Below, piece by piece: positions 1 through 10,325 of a stretch of 46,268 bases of DNA. How positions within the stretch are numbered: the stretch's first letter is position 1; each line of letters opens with the position of its first letter. This DNA comes from Candidatus Schekmanbacteria bacterium (GTDB taxonomy: Bacteria; CSSED10-310; JACPHN01), in NCBI GenBank assembly GCA_016188575.1, contig JACPHN010000146.1, forward strand, positions 1-46,268. Reading direction: 5' to 3'. The notes under the pieces were generated by a model, which saw nothing but the letters and a program-made list of their open reading frames with translations, did no database searches and had not been told where the DNA came from. The position numbers and the translations under genes are program-made.

Positions 1-81
1 ATGTCCTGGAATTACTGGAAGCCGGTGCCCACCTCGTATCAGAAGACCTTGAAGGAGCTGAAGCTTGTGCACACACCGTGA
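1..81 (+). CDS. C-terminal end of an upstream gene (partial)
   Basis: Frame 1 is open from the window edge to a TGA at 79-81 and gives 26 residues rich in Tyr, Trp and Lys. It overlaps the TTG start of the next gene by 17 bases, the kind of overlap seen in translationally coupled genes. The ATG at base 1 may be internal to a longer gene lying outside the window. No family can be assigned from so short a tail. Confidence 0.35.
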   Translation: MSWNYWKPVPTSYQKTLKELKLVHTP

Positions 82-1018
82 GCTCGCTGTCGTTGGCGCG
101 GTCGCCGCGCTGCTCGCGAGCGCGCCGTCGAGCGGAGCGGGTGGCGGAGAACCCGCGGCAAAGTGGCTCGAGAGCTATGCTGGACCGCTGAAACTGATGT
201 TTCTTTTCGAGAACGGCCAGCCTTATTCAGATTCCCGCGAGCGCGAAGAGCCGCACCGGTTCTATCCCCTCGACCGCCCGGCGGTCGTGAGCGTCACGCT
301 CATCAACCGCTTGCACGATCCCATCGTCATCTCCGGGCCGAACGGCACCGTCACCAGCACCGAGGATATCTTCGCCGTCACGATCGAGAGGGAAGGCGCG
401 CGCTACCAGCCCGCCGACCTCTTCACCCTCGCGTCCTCGCATCGCCGCACCGGCGCGGCCGATTCCGTGACGCTGGTGCCGCCGCGGCTGATGACCCTCG
501 ACATGACCTTGCGGGAGGGCGTGGCGCCGGGGCAGTACCGGATCACCGCGGCGCTCCGCCCCGTCGATGGCCTGGCGGCGATGCGCCTCCCTCCCCCCGT
601 CAAGATGATCGTGGACATTCGCGATGCCTACGACACAGCGGCGGCCGAAATCACATCGATCGTGCGTATGATGCACCGCGGCTATGGGGTACCGGAGCCG
701 CGGCCGCACTTTTTCGAATGGGCTGTATCACGCCTCCAAGAGCTCGACCGCACCAACTACCATACCCGGTACTACACCATTCACCGCCTCGTCAATCTGG
801 GAAAATTCCGCGAAGCTCTTGCCGAGGCGAACGCCGCGCTCGAGGAGCGTCGTGGCAAGATCTACTCGGGGATGAGAGCCGAGCAAGAAAAGCTCGAGAA
901 CTACGCGTCTGAGCTCGAGAGGGTCGTCGCGGAAATCCCTGAGGGAGCCGAAGCGATAGGCGTCTTCGTTGGCGAGCCGTTCAAGGCGCGTCTCTTCTAC
1001 CAGATCGTTCGTAAGTAG
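65..1018 (+). CDS. Secreted protein of unknown function, C-terminus probably frameshifted
   Basis: A 317-residue protein. The TTG at 65 is the only start upstream of the hydrophobic stretch (about residues 8-25, rich in Ala, Val and Leu and ending in small residues), which looks like a Sec signal peptide, so the product is probably exported. Residues 65-190 look beta-rich and residues 240-290 helical, with a TPR-like stretch around LVNLGKFREALAEANAAL. I do not recognise a family. The frame ends at a TAG at 1016-1018, but the neighbouring frame (from 1014) continues with protein-like sequence that resembles the end of a fibronectin type III fold, including DTTVVPGSCYEY. A single-base change near 1013 would join them. 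The present stop may therefore be a frameshift artefact or a mutation. Confidence 0.6.
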   Translation: MCTHRELAVVGAVAALLASAPSSGAGGGEPAAKWLESYAGPLKLMFLFENGQPYSDSREREEPHRFYPLDRPAVVSVTLINRLHDPIVISGPNGTVTSTEDIFAVTIEREGARYQPADLFTLASSHRRTGAADSVTLVPPRLMTLDMTLREGVAPGQYRITAALRPVDGLAAMRLPPPVKMIVDIRDAYDTAAAEITSIVRMMHRGYGVPEPRPHFFEWAVSRLQELDRTNYHTRYYTIHRLVNLGKFREALAEANAALEERRGKIYSGMRAEQEKLENYASELERVVAEIPEGAEAIGVFVGEPFKARLFYQIVRK

Positions 1019-1294
1019 CGACGACAAGAGCGCCGCCGCGCAGGCGCTGGCGAATCTCCACATCGCGCACATCACCGATGTCGACGTCACCGTATACACC
1101 GACACGACTGTCGTGCCGGGCTCGTGCTACGAGTATGGGCTAACCATCGTGGTCCACGAGCCCGCGGCACCCGCGCGCGGAGATTCCCGTCTCCGACGCT
1201 CACGAAAAATGACAGGAGTTTGCTCGCCGAAACTGTACCACCCAGTTTTCTCCCGAAATCGGCAGTTAGAGAGAAAAGACAATGTCCCCGGGCG

Positions 1295-1338
1295 ATTGGA
1301 GCGCCTGGCCCGGGCCAATGGCACTGGCCTGCTCCAAT
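1295..1338. repeat. Inverted repeat between gene 65-1018 and mobB
   Basis: ATTGGAGC at 1295-1302 is matched exactly by GCTCCAAT at 1331-1338, with further GGCC-rich pairing possible in the 28-base interior. It could form a stem-loop downstream of the first gene, but no T-run follows it, so a terminator role is only a guess. Confidence 0.35.
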
Positions 1339-1375
1339 GGAGCAAAAGCGGTGGGTTCAGGGCATCTGAGTCGGC

Positions 1376-1405
1376 TTGCCCCATGGCCTGGGGTACGCGT
1401 ATACT
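1376..1405 (+). promoter_or_regulatory. Putative sigma70-type promoter of mobB
   Basis: TTGCCC at 1376-1381 and TATACT at 1400-1405 are separated by 18 bases. Transcription would start near 1412, leaving a leader of about 55 bases that contains the AGGAGG ribosome site before mobB. Confidence 0.5.
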
Positions 1406-1467
1406 CGACTCCACTCGTCAACGGCTGCTGAGGCCGTGGCGTCGAACGCGCCAGGAGGCACACCGTC

Positions 1468-1983
1468 GTGAAACTCGTGCACATCGTCGGCCGGAAGAAC
1501 CACGGGAAAACGACCCTGTTGGTGGAGCTCTTGCGTGAGCTACGCGGCCGCGGGCTGCGCGTCGGCACCATCAAGCACAGCCCCCACAAGCATGAGCTTG
1601 ATGCTCCGGGGAAGGACTCATTCGTCCATCGCCATGCCGGGGCCGCTCCCGCCGCGATCGTCGCGGCCGACCTCAGCGCGGTTTTTGTGCCCCGGACTCC
1701 GGGCGACGATCCCATCGCCAGTCTTCTCCCACTGTACTCCGAATGCGATGCCATCCTGGTCGAAGGTTACGTCATGGGACCGGGACACAAGATCGAGGTA
1801 TGGCGGCGCGAACGCGGAACGCCTCCACTGGCCGCCGAGCACGAGGGAATTCTGGCTGTAGTTACCGATGACGCCATTTCGCTGCCCGTCCCGACCTGGC
1901 CCAGAAGCGATGTCGGTGCCGTAGCAGATGGCTTGTTGCAGATTCTGGGGAACCGACGCGACGCGGATCCTGGAGGAAAATGA
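1468..1983 (+). CDS. mobB: Molybdopterin-guanine dinucleotide biosynthesis adapter MobB
   Basis: A 171-residue P-loop GTP-binding protein. It starts MKLVHIVGRKNHGKTT, whose GRKNHGKT is the Walker A loop at residues 8-15, followed by the MobB-typical GTIKHSPH (about residues 32-39) and by DAILVEGY (about residues 90-97). MobB assists MobA in attaching GMP to molybdopterin for enzymes using the bis-MGD cofactor. The GTG start at 1468 is preceded by AGGAGG about 10 bases upstream. Length and motif order match the family. No molybdoenzyme or other mo-cofactor gene is in view, so it appears isolated here; the next gene begins two bases after its stop and may be cotranscribed. Confidence 0.92.
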   Translation: MKLVHIVGRKNHGKTTLLVELLRELRGRGLRVGTIKHSPHKHELDAPGKDSFVHRHAGAAPAAIVAADLSAVFVPRTPGDDPIASLLPLYSECDAILVEGYVMGPGHKIEVWRRERGTPPLAAEHEGILAVVTDDAISLPVPTWPRSDVGAVADGLLQILGNRRDADPGGK

Positions 1984-1984
1984 G

Positions 1985-2992
1985 TTGCATACCAAGCGTG
2001 CGCTTCTTGTCTGGCCGGTCGTCACGATACTTGCTGGCGCTGGCTTGTGGCTCGGCGGCTGTGGGCGCCACCGGAGCGCCTCCGAGCTCGCCGCGCCAGG
2101 CGGCCAGAAGTCGGCCGAGGCTGCAGCGGCGCTGCCGCAAGCAGCCGACAGCCGGCTCGACCCATCTCCCGCCCCCGAGCTCCCGCCGCCAGGCGCGCGG
2201 CCACCGGCGGCGCCCGGAGCGCTTCCGAAGACGGTCGGAAACTGGGTGCTCATTCCTGGCGGCTGGTTCATGATGGGCATTGACAGCTCCGACGACGAGG
2301 AGATGTCGTATCGCCTGGACGAAAAGCCGCGGCACCGCGTCTGGCTGGACGATTTCTACCTCTATGGCCACGAGATTACGGTTGCCGAGCACCGCGAGTG
2401 CATCGCGGCGGGCACGTGCGCCGGGCCGCTGGCTCATGACGCGAGCTCCCCGGTGCAGCGCCTGTGCAACTTCGGGGCGCCAGAGCGCGATGCGCACCCC
2501 GTCAACTGCATCGCCTGGGCCGAGGCCGCCGCTCACTGCGCCTGGCTGGGCGGTAGCCTGCCGACCGAGGCACAGTGGGAAAAGGCGGCGCGCGGCCTGG
2601 ACGAGCGATCCTACCCATGGGGAGAGGAGACGCCCGATTGTGATCATGCCGTGATGATGAAGAGCGGCTGGACCGGCTGTCGCAAGGGCGCTACCTGGCC
2701 GGTTTGCTCCAAGCCTGACGGTAACAGTCCCTATGGCGTCTGTGATCTGGCGGGCAATGTCGCGGAGTGGACGGCGGATTGGTTCGAGCAACTCTACTAC
2801 GAGACGTCGCCGGCCTCCAACCCGACCGGGCCGGCGGACGGCATCATCAGAGCTGTCCGCGGTGGTTCCTGGAACATGGAGAGGAAGGGACAGCACGCGG
2901 CAAGACGGTGGTACGAACCTCCGGAGTCGCGAAAGTACATGCTTGGTTTTCGCTGCGCTGCTGAGCCTGACAAGGTGGCGCGCCAGCCATGA
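1985..2992 (+). CDS. Formylglycine-generating-enzyme-like (SUMF1 domain) lipoprotein
   Basis: A 335-residue protein. I chose the TTG at 1985, immediately after the mobB stop and downstream of GGAGGAAAA, because it gives a clean lipoprotein signal peptide ending in LGGC. A Pro/Ala-rich linker precedes the FGE-sulfatase domain (about residues 85-330): IPGGWFMMGIDSSDDEE, LPTEAQWEKAARG, YPWGEE, YGVCDLAGNVAEWTADW, AVRGGSW and a terminal LGFRC. True sulfatase-activating FGEs carry a Cys pair after GGSF; here that region has no cysteine, so formylglycine formation is unlikely. In this lineage such domains are common on envelope proteins and near Ser/Thr kinases, with unknown substrates. Probably anchored to a membrane by its lipid. 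Confidence 0.82.
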   Translation: MHTKRALLVWPVVTILAGAGLWLGGCGRHRSASELAAPGGQKSAEAAAALPQAADSRLDPSPAPELPPPGARPPAAPGALPKTVGNWVLIPGGWFMMGIDSSDDEEMSYRLDEKPRHRVWLDDFYLYGHEITVAEHRECIAAGTCAGPLAHDASSPVQRLCNFGAPERDAHPVNCIAWAEAAAHCAWLGGSLPTEAQWEKAARGLDERSYPWGEETPDCDHAVMMKSGWTGCRKGATWPVCSKPDGNSPYGVCDLAGNVAEWTADWFEQLYYETSPASNPTGPADGIIRAVRGGSWNMERKGQHAARRWYEPPESRKYMLGFRCAAEPDKVARQP

Positions 2993-3121
2993 AGCGGTTG
3001 CCGCGACGACTGCCCCGACGGCGCCCACGCGAGTGGTACGCACGGGTCGGCAGCGGCGATCAGGCCGACCGCGCGGCGAGATTGGGGCGGCCGAGTAGCA
3101 CATATCTGTGGGAGGGAGTCG

Positions 3122-4228
3122 ATGGAGCCAGCAGCGGATCATGCTGGGAATCGCTGTGCCGAGTGCAATAGCTACCTGAAGAAGAAGGTGCCCGCATCGG
3201 TGATCGTGGCGTGCGACACGTGTGGAGCGACCGTCGCATTTCCGCCGGCCGTGCCCGCGGTGAAGTCACTCGGAAAGCAAGGCCACGCTCTGCAGTCCTT
3301 TGGGGAGATCCCCATAGGCCAGGTGGCCGATGTCCCGTTCGCCGCGATGAAGGCCCGACTCGCCGGCGTGGCGGACTTCGGCTTGATGCCGCTCGGTGGT
3401 GCCGAGGTCCCGGCACAGCTCGCGTGGATCGTGGCGCACGACGAGCACTTTCTGGCGTTGTGCACCGGGGTGACCGTGCGGCTCCTGCGCATCGTCGGGA
3501 AGGCGTCGGCAGGAAGCGACGCCACCACGCCGGACGCTTCGGGGACTGACGTGACGGTAACCGTCAAGGCGTTTGGCGGGGAGCTGCCGTGGCCGCTGGT
3601 TCCCGGCCAGGCGGTGATCTTGCGAAACCCGGCCGCCTCCGGGGAGCTCCGGCTCCGCCTCGCCGACCGCGGTCCGTGGTTTGCCGCCGCCGAGGAGCAG
3701 CGCTGCCGGATGGATGAGCTGCGGGACATGTTTTCGAGCGTGCTGGACGCTCGTCTTCATCGGCGCGGGGCGCAGCCCGCCGCCGATGCGGGGTCTTCCG
3801 AGCCGCTCAGTGACCGCCGTCCCTATGGAATACCTGCCGTCAGCGGAAGCGGGCGAACGTCGGTCGTCAAAGTCGGCGAGCTGAGTCACGTGATGATCTA
3901 CTTCGGGATTCTGGAGCTCGTGACCTTGCCCTTCGTCTATCCCGAACGCCACGAGCTCGCGTTCGCTCAGGTCGGAATCGGCCTCCTGAGCGGTTTTCTC
4001 ACCGGGTTTGCCATCTGGCTACGGCGGGTCAACGCATTTGGCGGGATGATCACCGGGGCGGTGGTCTTCATGGCGCTCGCCGGACTGTTCAGCTTTCTGG
4101 TCAGTCACACCGGCTACTATCGCGACTTCTCGCGAATCATGCTCGTGTTTCTCACCTTTGCCGGGCTCAAAGGAGCCCTTGGTGGTTTGCTCAGCGGCCA
4201 TAGCCGCGAGGGAACCGACCTGTCGTGA
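3122..4228 (+). CDS. Zinc-ribbon membrane protein of unknown function
   Basis: A 368-residue protein starting at ATG 3122, preceded by GGGAGGGAG. The N-terminus holds two CxxC pairs (CAEC at about residues 12-15 and CDTC at about 31-34) that should form a zinc ribbon. The middle (about 50-230) is soluble with no family I recognise. The C-terminal 100 residues contain about four hydrophobic spans, the last two within GMITGAVVFMALAGLFSFLV and FSRIMLVFLTFAGLKGAL, so it is an inner-membrane protein with a cytoplasmic zinc ribbon. It follows the FGE-like lipoprotein by 129 bases on the same strand. A role in sensing or membrane organisation is possible, but nothing in the sequence decides it. Confidence 0.72.
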   Translation: MEPAADHAGNRCAECNSYLKKKVPASVIVACDTCGATVAFPPAVPAVKSLGKQGHALQSFGEIPIGQVADVPFAAMKARLAGVADFGLMPLGGAEVPAQLAWIVAHDEHFLALCTGVTVRLLRIVGKASAGSDATTPDASGTDVTVTVKAFGGELPWPLVPGQAVILRNPAASGELRLRLADRGPWFAAAEEQRCRMDELRDMFSSVLDARLHRRGAQPAADAGSSEPLSDRRPYGIPAVSGSGRTSVVKVGELSHVMIYFGILELVTLPFVYPERHELAFAQVGIGLLSGFLTGFAIWLRRVNAFGGMITGAVVFMALAGLFSFLVSHTGYYRDFSRIMLVFLTFAGLKGALGGLLSGHSREGTDLS

Positions 4229-4229
4229 G

Positions 4230-4267
4230 AAAAAAGGCGGAGGGGAAGCGTGTGCCTCCCCTCCGCC
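4230..4267 (-). terminator. Rho-independent terminator of the TPR lipoprotein gene
   Basis: GGCGGAGGGGA at 4236-4246 pairs perfectly with TCCCCTCCGCC at 4257-4267 (11 bp, 10-base loop). On the - strand the stem is followed by six T (A-run at 4230-4235). It lies between two convergent genes. No T-run follows on the + strand, so it serves mainly the - strand gene. Confidence 0.8.
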
Positions 4268-4294
4268 CTGAGCCGCCTGGATCAGGCGCTGGCG

Positions 4295-4741
4295 CTACTT
4301 CGCCGCCTTGATCCAGCCTTTTTGCTTCATTTCGCGGATGCGGAAGTGGAAGTCGGGGACGTCGACGTTCGACAGAGCGTCCGCAATCCTCCCCATGCGC
4401 GTCATCAGCCACGTGTCCGAATGGATGTCGTACGCGCGCTTGTAATAGTTCTTGGCGTTTTCGAAGGCGTCCATCAACGGCTTGCTCTGGGGAATCTTTT
4501 CCCCCTCCCCCCAGAGTTGCAGCGCGCGATTGAAATAGGCGTCGCCCAGCGCTTGTTGTACGCCCCAATCGTCTGGAGTCTGCTCGGCAAGCGGCTTGAG
4601 AAGGGTGATCGCTTCTTCGAACTTGCCCTCATCAATCAAGTTCATCCCTTGTCGCGTCGGGTTTTGCGTGCACGCCGACGACAGCAGCAGAGCAAGGCCG
4701 ACCGCAAGTGCGGAAGCGATCTTTGAGTGTTTTCCCGACAT
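4295..4741 (-). CDS. TPR-containing lipoprotein
   Basis: A 148-residue protein. The ATG at 4741 is preferred over the adjacent ATG at 4744 because it lies five bases after AGGAGG. The signal peptide ends in the lipobox LSSAC at about residues 19-23. The mature part contains helical TPR-like repeats: GMNLIDEGKFEEAITLLKPL, then ALGDAYFNRALQLW and AKNYYKRAYDIHSDTWLMTR. Such small TPR lipoproteins act as envelope scaffolds; the partner is unknown. It is downstream of rplT but separated from it by a stem-loop and about 150 bases, and it ends at a strong terminator. Confidence 0.75.
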   Translation of the reverse strand: MSGKHSKIASALAVGLALLLSSACTQNPTRQGMNLIDEGKFEEAITLLKPLAEQTPDDWGVQQALGDAYFNRALQLWGEGEKIPQSKPLMDAFENAKNYYKRAYDIHSDTWLMTRMGRIADALSNVDVPDFHFRIREMKQKGWIKAAK

Positions 4742-4852
4742 CATTACCTCCTGATTCGCGAAACAGCAGACCACGCGGTTCCGGCCTCGGCCCTGCACCG
4801 GCGGCCCAGGGGCGCCGACCGCCTGCTCATCACAACGAGCAGAGCCTAAGAC

Positions 4853-4879
4853 AGGCGCGCGAATATTGCAAGCGCGCCT
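4853..4879 (-). terminator. Stem-loop just after rplT, possible weak terminator or attenuator
   Basis: AGGCGCGC at 4853-4860 and GCGCGCCT at 4872-4879 form a perfect 8-bp stem with an 11-base AT-rich loop, starting 10 bases past the rplT stop on the - strand. The following TGTCTT is a poor U-tract, so partial termination is the most that can be inferred. Confidence 0.4.
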
Positions 4880-4888
4880 TCAGAGTCC

Positions 4889-5242
4889 TCACGCATCCTG
4901 CTTGGCAGCGTCCACCACAGACGCGAAAGCATCGGGTTCCTGCAGGGCGAGAAAGGCGAGGACCTTGCGGTCGAGCTCGATTCCGGCGACCTTCAGGCGA
5001 TGCATAAACTGGCTGTAGCTCAAGCCATATTGCCGCACCGCCGCATTGATGCGGACGATCCACAGGGCGCGGAACTGGCGCTTGCGTTGCTTGCGGTCGC
5101 GATACGCGTAGCGGCCGGCACGCATGAACGCGTCGTGAGCCGTGGCGTACAGTCGTCGGCGACCGCCCCAAAACCCTTTGACGGCCTTGAGAATTGTCTT
5201 TCTGCGACGGCGGCTCTTGAATCCGCCTCGGGCGCGAGCCAT
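4889..5242 (-). CDS. rplT: 50S ribosomal protein L20
   Basis: A 117-residue, very basic protein beginning [19 protein letters not shown], with [11 protein letters not shown] and [10 protein letters not shown], all typical of L20, which binds 23S rRNA early in assembly of the large subunit. The ATG at 5242 is preceded by AAGGAG; the much longer open frame upstream is not coding. In most bacteria rplT follows infC and rpmI. Neither is upstream here: the preceding gene on this strand is pyrC, and a promoter-like sequence precedes rplT, so it appears to be transcribed alone or with the TPR lipoprotein. Confidence 0.96.
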   Translation of the reverse strand: MARARGGFKSRRRRKTILKAVKGFWGGRRRLYATAHDAFMRAGRYAYRDRKQRKRQFRALWIVRINAAVRQYGLSYSQFMHRLKVAGIELDRKVLAFLALQEPDAFASVVDAAKQDA

Positions 5243-5291
5243 GAGCTTCTCCTTAGTAACAGCGATACTGAAGCGAAACGAACGCGAAGTG

Positions 5292-5321
5292 ACTATAGCG
5301 TGCACACATTGGGAATGCCAG
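5292..5321 (-). promoter_or_regulatory. Putative promoter of rplT
   Basis: On the - strand CTGGCA (5321-5316) and TATAGT (5297-5292) are 18 bases apart, placing the start near 5285 and giving a leader of about 43 bases before the rplT ATG. Confidence 0.45.
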
Positions 5322-5378
5322 CATCGTCCCCGGCGTTGACGGGCCCTGGCCTGCGCGCTGCCGGGGCCGGTAACCCGT

Positions 5379-6707
5379 CTAATCGTACGGCATCGGCGAG
5401 CGTGACCCTCCTTCGGCGCGGTGCCGGTACACTTCCTTACCGTCGCGATAGGTGGCTTCGATCCGACACCCCACCGCCCAGGACTCGAACGGGGTATTCC
5501 GCGACTTCGACGCAAAGTCCGCGGAGGTGATCCGCTCCTGAACGCCGATGCGAATGATCGCCAGCGTCGCTGGTCCCCCCACGCGCAAGCAACCCAGGTC
5601 TGCGAGGGCCAGCACCTGCGCCGGCCCGGCTGTCAGCGCTGCGACGAGCCGCTGCAGCGACAGCAACCCCTTTTCGACGAGGTAGGTGTAGCAGAGCGGA
5701 AACGCCGTCTCCAGCCCGATCACGCCAGACGGTGCGGCGTCGTACTCGAGCTCTTTTTCTGCCGCGGTATGTGGGGCGTGGTCGGTTGCGACAATATCGA
5801 GCGTGCCCTCGGCGAGCCCGCGAACAACCGCCTCCCGGTCAGCCTCGGAGCGCAGCGGCGGGTTCATCTTGGTGCGCGTGTCGTACGAGCGGACGGCAGC
5901 GTCGGTGAGCAGAAGGTGGTGAGGTGTTACCTCCGCGGTGATCGCCAGGCCTTCTTCCTTTCCCCGTCGAATGAGCGCTACCGAGCCCGCCGTGCTCACG
6001 TGCGCCGCGTGCACACGCCCCCGAGTCAGGCGCATGAGCTCGAGATCGCGAGCGATCTGCACGGACTCGGCAGCGGCCGGGATGCCGCCCAGGCCGAGCG
6101 CGAACGACACGGCGCCCTCGTTCATGCTGCCGCCGGCGGCCAACGTCTCATCCTCGTTGTGCGTGATGATCGGCAGCGCGAAGCGCCCGGCATACTCCAG
6201 CGCGCGGCGCATGAGCGCGGCGTTCATGATCGGCCGACCGTCATCGCTGAGGGCGACGACGCCGGCCTCCTTGAGCTCGCCGAAATCCGCCAGCTCCGCC
6301 CCCTGCAGGCCGCGAGTCACCGCACCCACGGGCAGCACGAGCACGGGGCTGGTCTTCGCCGCCTGCTCGAGGATGAACTGCGTGACTGCCGCATTGTCGT
6401 TCACGGGATTCGTATTGGCCATCGCCGTCACCGCGGCGAATCCTCCCCGCGCCGCAGCCGCCCCGCCCGAGGCAATCGTTTCCTTGTCCTCGCGCCCCGG
6501 CTCTCTGAGGTGGCAATGAGCGTCGATAAACGCCGGCGTTACCAGGCAGCCGTCCACGACCTCCACCTCGACGTCCGCGTCGTCCAGCGGAATCCGCGGC
6601 GCGATCGCGGCAATTTTTCCGTCTTCGATCAGCAGGTCGCCGACGCGGTCAAAGCCGCTGGCCGGCCCTTCCAAAATGCGAGCGCCCCTAAGCAGCCGTC
6701 TCGCCAT
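5379..6707 (-). CDS. pyrC: Dihydroorotase (class I, PyrC type)
   Basis: A 442-residue amidohydrolase that cyclises carbamoyl-aspartate to dihydroorotate in pyrimidine synthesis. The zinc-binding HxH lies in [11 protein letters not shown] at about residues 61-71; NPPLRS and TDHAPHT further on are class I signatures, and the C-terminal [10 protein letters not shown] strand belongs to the composite beta-sandwich. The ATG at 6707 follows GGAGGCGG and overlaps the end of pyrB by 20 bases, so pyrB and pyrC are probably translationally coupled. Length and motif order are normal, so it should be active. Confidence 0.96.
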   Translation of the reverse strand: MARRLLRGARILEGPASGFDRVGDLLIEDGKIAAIAPRIPLDDADVEVEVVDGCLVTPAFIDAHCHLREPGREDKETIASGGAAAARGGFAAVTAMANTNPVNDNAAVTQFILEQAAKTSPVLVLPVGAVTRGLQGAELADFGELKEAGVVALSDDGRPIMNAALMRRALEYAGRFALPIITHNEDETLAAGGSMNEGAVSFALGLGGIPAAAESVQIARDLELMRLTRGRVHAAHVSTAGSVALIRRGKEEGLAITAEVTPHHLLLTDAAVRSYDTRTKMNPPLRSEADREAVVRGLAEGTLDIVATDHAPHTAAEKELEYDAAPSGVIGLETAFPLCYTYLVEKGLLSLQRLVAALTAGPAQVLALADLGCLRVGGPATLAIIRIGVQERITSADFASKSRNTPFESWAVGCRIEATYRDGKEVYRHRAEGGSRSPMPYD

Positions 6708-7638
6708 GTCCGCCTCCAGCGTAAAGGTAGAGAAGCGCCATTCGCAGCGCCAGGCCATTTGCCACCTGCTGCAGAATGAGCGACCGCGGACCGTCGGCGA
6801 CGGCCGGATCGATCTCGACTCCGCGGTTGGTGGGACCCGGGTGCAACACCCAGGTATCCGGCCGGGCCTTCTTCATGCGCGCGGGACCGAGGCCGTACAG
6901 CTTCGAGTATTCGCGCAGCGAGGGAATGAAACCGCCCGTGCCCCGCTCGCGCTGGATGCGCAGAGCCATGACCACGTCGCACTCGGGCAGCACCCGATCG
7001 AGATCGAGCTCCCGGCTCGCCCCCAGGCTCTCGACCTCGGGAGGGACGAGCGTGGCAGGACCGCACGCAATCACGTGGGCTCCTAGCCGGGTCAGCGCCA
7101 ATATGTTCGAACGCGCTACGCGGCTGTGCAAGATGTCTCCGACGATGACCACGGTCACGTCCTCGATCCGCCCACACGCCTCGCGGATCGTGAAGGCGTC
7201 GAGAAGCGCCTGCGTCGGATGCTCGTGGGCACCGTCCCCGGCGTTGATGATGGCGGCGTCGACCGCGGGCGCGATCGTCGCGGCGGCTCCCGAGGCCGGA
7301 TGGCGCAGCACGACCACGTCGGGGTTCATGGCCTGCAGATTGCGCGCCGTGTCCAGCAGCGATTCGCCCTTCACCAGGGAGGACGCTCCTGGGCTGATGT
7401 TGATCACGTCGGCGCTGAGCCGCTTGCCAGCGAGCTCAAACGAGGTCCGCGTCCGCGTGCTGGGCTCCACGAACAGGTTGATTACCGTCTTCCCGCGCAG
7501 CGTCGGGACCTTCTTGACTGTCCGCTGGTTGATTTCCCTGAAGGCCGCGGTCATGTCCAGCAGCGCCGTGATCTCGTCGCGCGAGAGCTCGGCGATCCCG
7601 AGAAGGTCTTTCCGCCTCCAGGGATGATGCTCGGTCAT
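6688..7638 (-). CDS. pyrB: Aspartate carbamoyltransferase catalytic subunit
   Basis: A 316-residue enzyme transferring the carbamoyl group from carbamoyl phosphate to aspartate. It contains the carbamoyl-phosphate loop [17 protein letters not shown] (about residues 58-74), the [12 protein letters not shown] motif and the [11 protein letters not shown] motif near the C-terminus. Its ATG directly abuts the pyrR stop (TAAATG), and pyrC overlaps its end, giving a tight pyrR-pyrB-pyrC unit. No pyrI is present, as is usual where pyrB associates with pyrC or works alone. Confidence 0.97.
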   Translation of the reverse strand: MTEHHPWRRKDLLGIAELSRDEITALLDMTAAFREINQRTVKKVPTLRGKTVINLFVEPSTRTRTSFELAGKRLSADVINISPGASSLVKGESLLDTARNLQAMNPDVVVLRHPASGAAATIAPAVDAAIINAGDGAHEHPTQALLDAFTIREACGRIEDVTVVIVGDILHSRVARSNILALTRLGAHVIACGPATLVPPEVESLGASRELDLDRVLPECDVVMALRIQRERGTGGFIPSLREYSKLYGLGPARMKKARPDTWVLHPGPTNRGVEIDPAVADGPRSLILQQVANGLALRMALLYLYAGGGHGETAA

Positions 7639-8211
7639 TTACTGATCCTTTCGCGCGGGCGGCACGCGCATGGGGGGGCGTGGACCCAGCTCCACCGACT
7701 CTCGGCCGTCCTCTTCATGGAGCCAAACGTTGACCGTCTCATCGCTTCCGGTCGCGACCGTCAACCCCACGTAGTCCGCCTGGATGGGGAGCTCGCGATG
7801 ACCGCGATCGATGAGCACGGCGAGCTGAATTCTGGCCGGCCGGCCATAGTCCATCAAGGCGTCCATCGCCGCGCGCACCGTGCGGCCGGTGAAGAGGACG
7901 TCGTCAACGACAACGATCGTGCGGCCCGAGACCGAAAATGGCAGCACCGTTTCGCCGACCTCGGGACATGGGCCGATTGCGGAAAGATCGTCCCGGTAAA
8001 ATGTGATATCCAGCTCTCCCAGCGGGACCTCGGTGGATTCGCTGCTGGCGAGCTCCGCACGCAGCCGGTTCGCCAGGAGGATGCCGCGGGTGCGAATACC
8101 CACGAGCGCCACGTGCTCCGCGCCGCGGTTGCGCTCGGCGATCTCGTGTGCGATCCGGCGCACGGCTCTACGGATGTCGGATTCGGTGAGGATTGTCCTG
8201 CTGTCGGTCAT
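7639..8211 (-). CDS. pyrR: Bifunctional pyrimidine operon regulator / uracil phosphoribosyltransferase PyrR
   Basis: A 190-residue type I phosphoribosyltransferase. The PRPP-binding motif [16 protein letters not shown] is at about residues 100-115, and [15 protein letters not shown] is typical of PyrR. In Gram-positive bacteria PyrR binds pyr mRNA leaders in the presence of UMP; it also converts uracil and PRPP to UMP. Being first in the pyrRBC cluster supports this call. The 111 bases upstream hold a GAGG ribosome site but no attenuator hairpin with a T-run that I can see, so the mode of regulation is open. Confidence 0.95.
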   Translation of the reverse strand: MTDSRTILTESDIRRAVRRIAHEIAERNRGAEHVALVGIRTRGILLANRLRAELASSESTEVPLGELDITFYRDDLSAIGPCPEVGETVLPFSVSGRTIVVVDDVLFTGRTVRAAMDALMDYGRPARIQLAVLIDRGHRELPIQADYVGLTVATGSDETVNVWLHEEDGRESVELGPRPPMRVPPARKDQ

Positions 8212-8322
8212 GTTGGATCAACCTCGGCTGTTGCGCGTCCGCTCTCGACGGTTCCACCGGCTGGACGCTCGCCGGTACGCTTATCCCGTGCCGCGTCCTG
8301 CTCACCTGCCCGCGACTCGGCG

Positions 8323-8778
8323 CTACCCGGTTCTGGACGCCTTGGCGGCTACGGAAAGACGCATGATCGCACGCACCAGCGCGACTCTGGCGCGGTCCAG
8401 GTCCGTCCCTGGAAGGCGGCCGCGGAGCCGTTCTTGCGCTCGGCGCATCGCCTCGCGGGCGCGCTCCACATCGATCTCGAAAGGACGCTCGGCGACGTCC
8501 GCGAGAATGACCACGGTGTCCGGGAGCACCTCGACGAAACCACCGCTGACCGCCAGAATCTGCTCAACTCCATCGTCATCCCTGTAGGTGACCGGGCCGA
8601 CTCCGAGCCGGGCCATGAGCGGCGCGTGACCGGGCAGAAAACCCATGCTGCCGTCCGTGGCGGTTACGGTGACGTTGCGCACCAGGTCATCGACCAGCTT
8701 GCGCTCCGGCGAGACAATCCGCAGGTGCATGCGGTCGCCCTTGACCTGCATTTTTCTGGAGGGCTGTTGCTGCGCCAT
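8323..8778 (-). CDS. atpC: F-type ATP synthase epsilon subunit
   Basis: A 151-residue protein with the N-terminal beta-sandwich signature (LRIVSPERKLV, then GSMGFLPGHAPLMARL) and the C-terminal helical pair (RAREAMRRAQERLRGR). It is the inhibitory central-stalk subunit of F1. It follows atpD by 44 bases. The N-terminus before MHLRIV (16 residues, basic) is longer than usual; an alternative start at the ATG of MHLRIV is possible. Other F1Fo genes are not in the window. Confidence 0.95.
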   Translation of the reverse strand: MAQQQPSRKMQVKGDRMHLRIVSPERKLVDDLVRNVTVTATDGSMGFLPGHAPLMARLGVGPVTYRDDDGVEQILAVSGGFVEVLPDTVVILADVAERPFEIDVERAREAMRRAQERLRGRLPGTDLDRARVALVRAIMRLSVAAKASRTG

Positions 8779-8822
8779 GTCGACTCCTTCCGCCTGCGTT
8801 CGCGTCTTGTCGCGGGCGGGTG

Positions 8823-10325
<1,503 letters not shown>

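Larger units (their letters stand above)
1019..1467 (+). other. Intergenic stretch with an out-of-frame FN3-like tail, an inverted repeat and the mobB promoter
   Basis: Bases 1014 to about 1180, read in frame 3, give a protein-like segment (LANLHIAHITDVDVTVYTDT, then VVPGSCYEYGLTIVV) typical of the last strands of an FN3 domain; it fits as the lost C-terminus of the preceding gene. Beyond about 1200 no frame looks coding. The rest holds a perfect 8-bp inverted repeat (1295-1302 and 1331-1338) and a sigma70-like promoter (1376-1405). Confidence 0.5.

Noticed and set aside
5460-5510. Sequence resembling a tRNA T-arm (ACTCGAACGGG)
   Set aside because: It lies inside the well-conserved pyrC coding sequence and no acceptor or anticodon stems can be drawn.
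4889-5515. Longer reading of rplT extended upstream
   Set aside because: The added 91 residues have no resemblance to L20, and the ATG at 5242 has a good ribosome site and a promoter just upstream.
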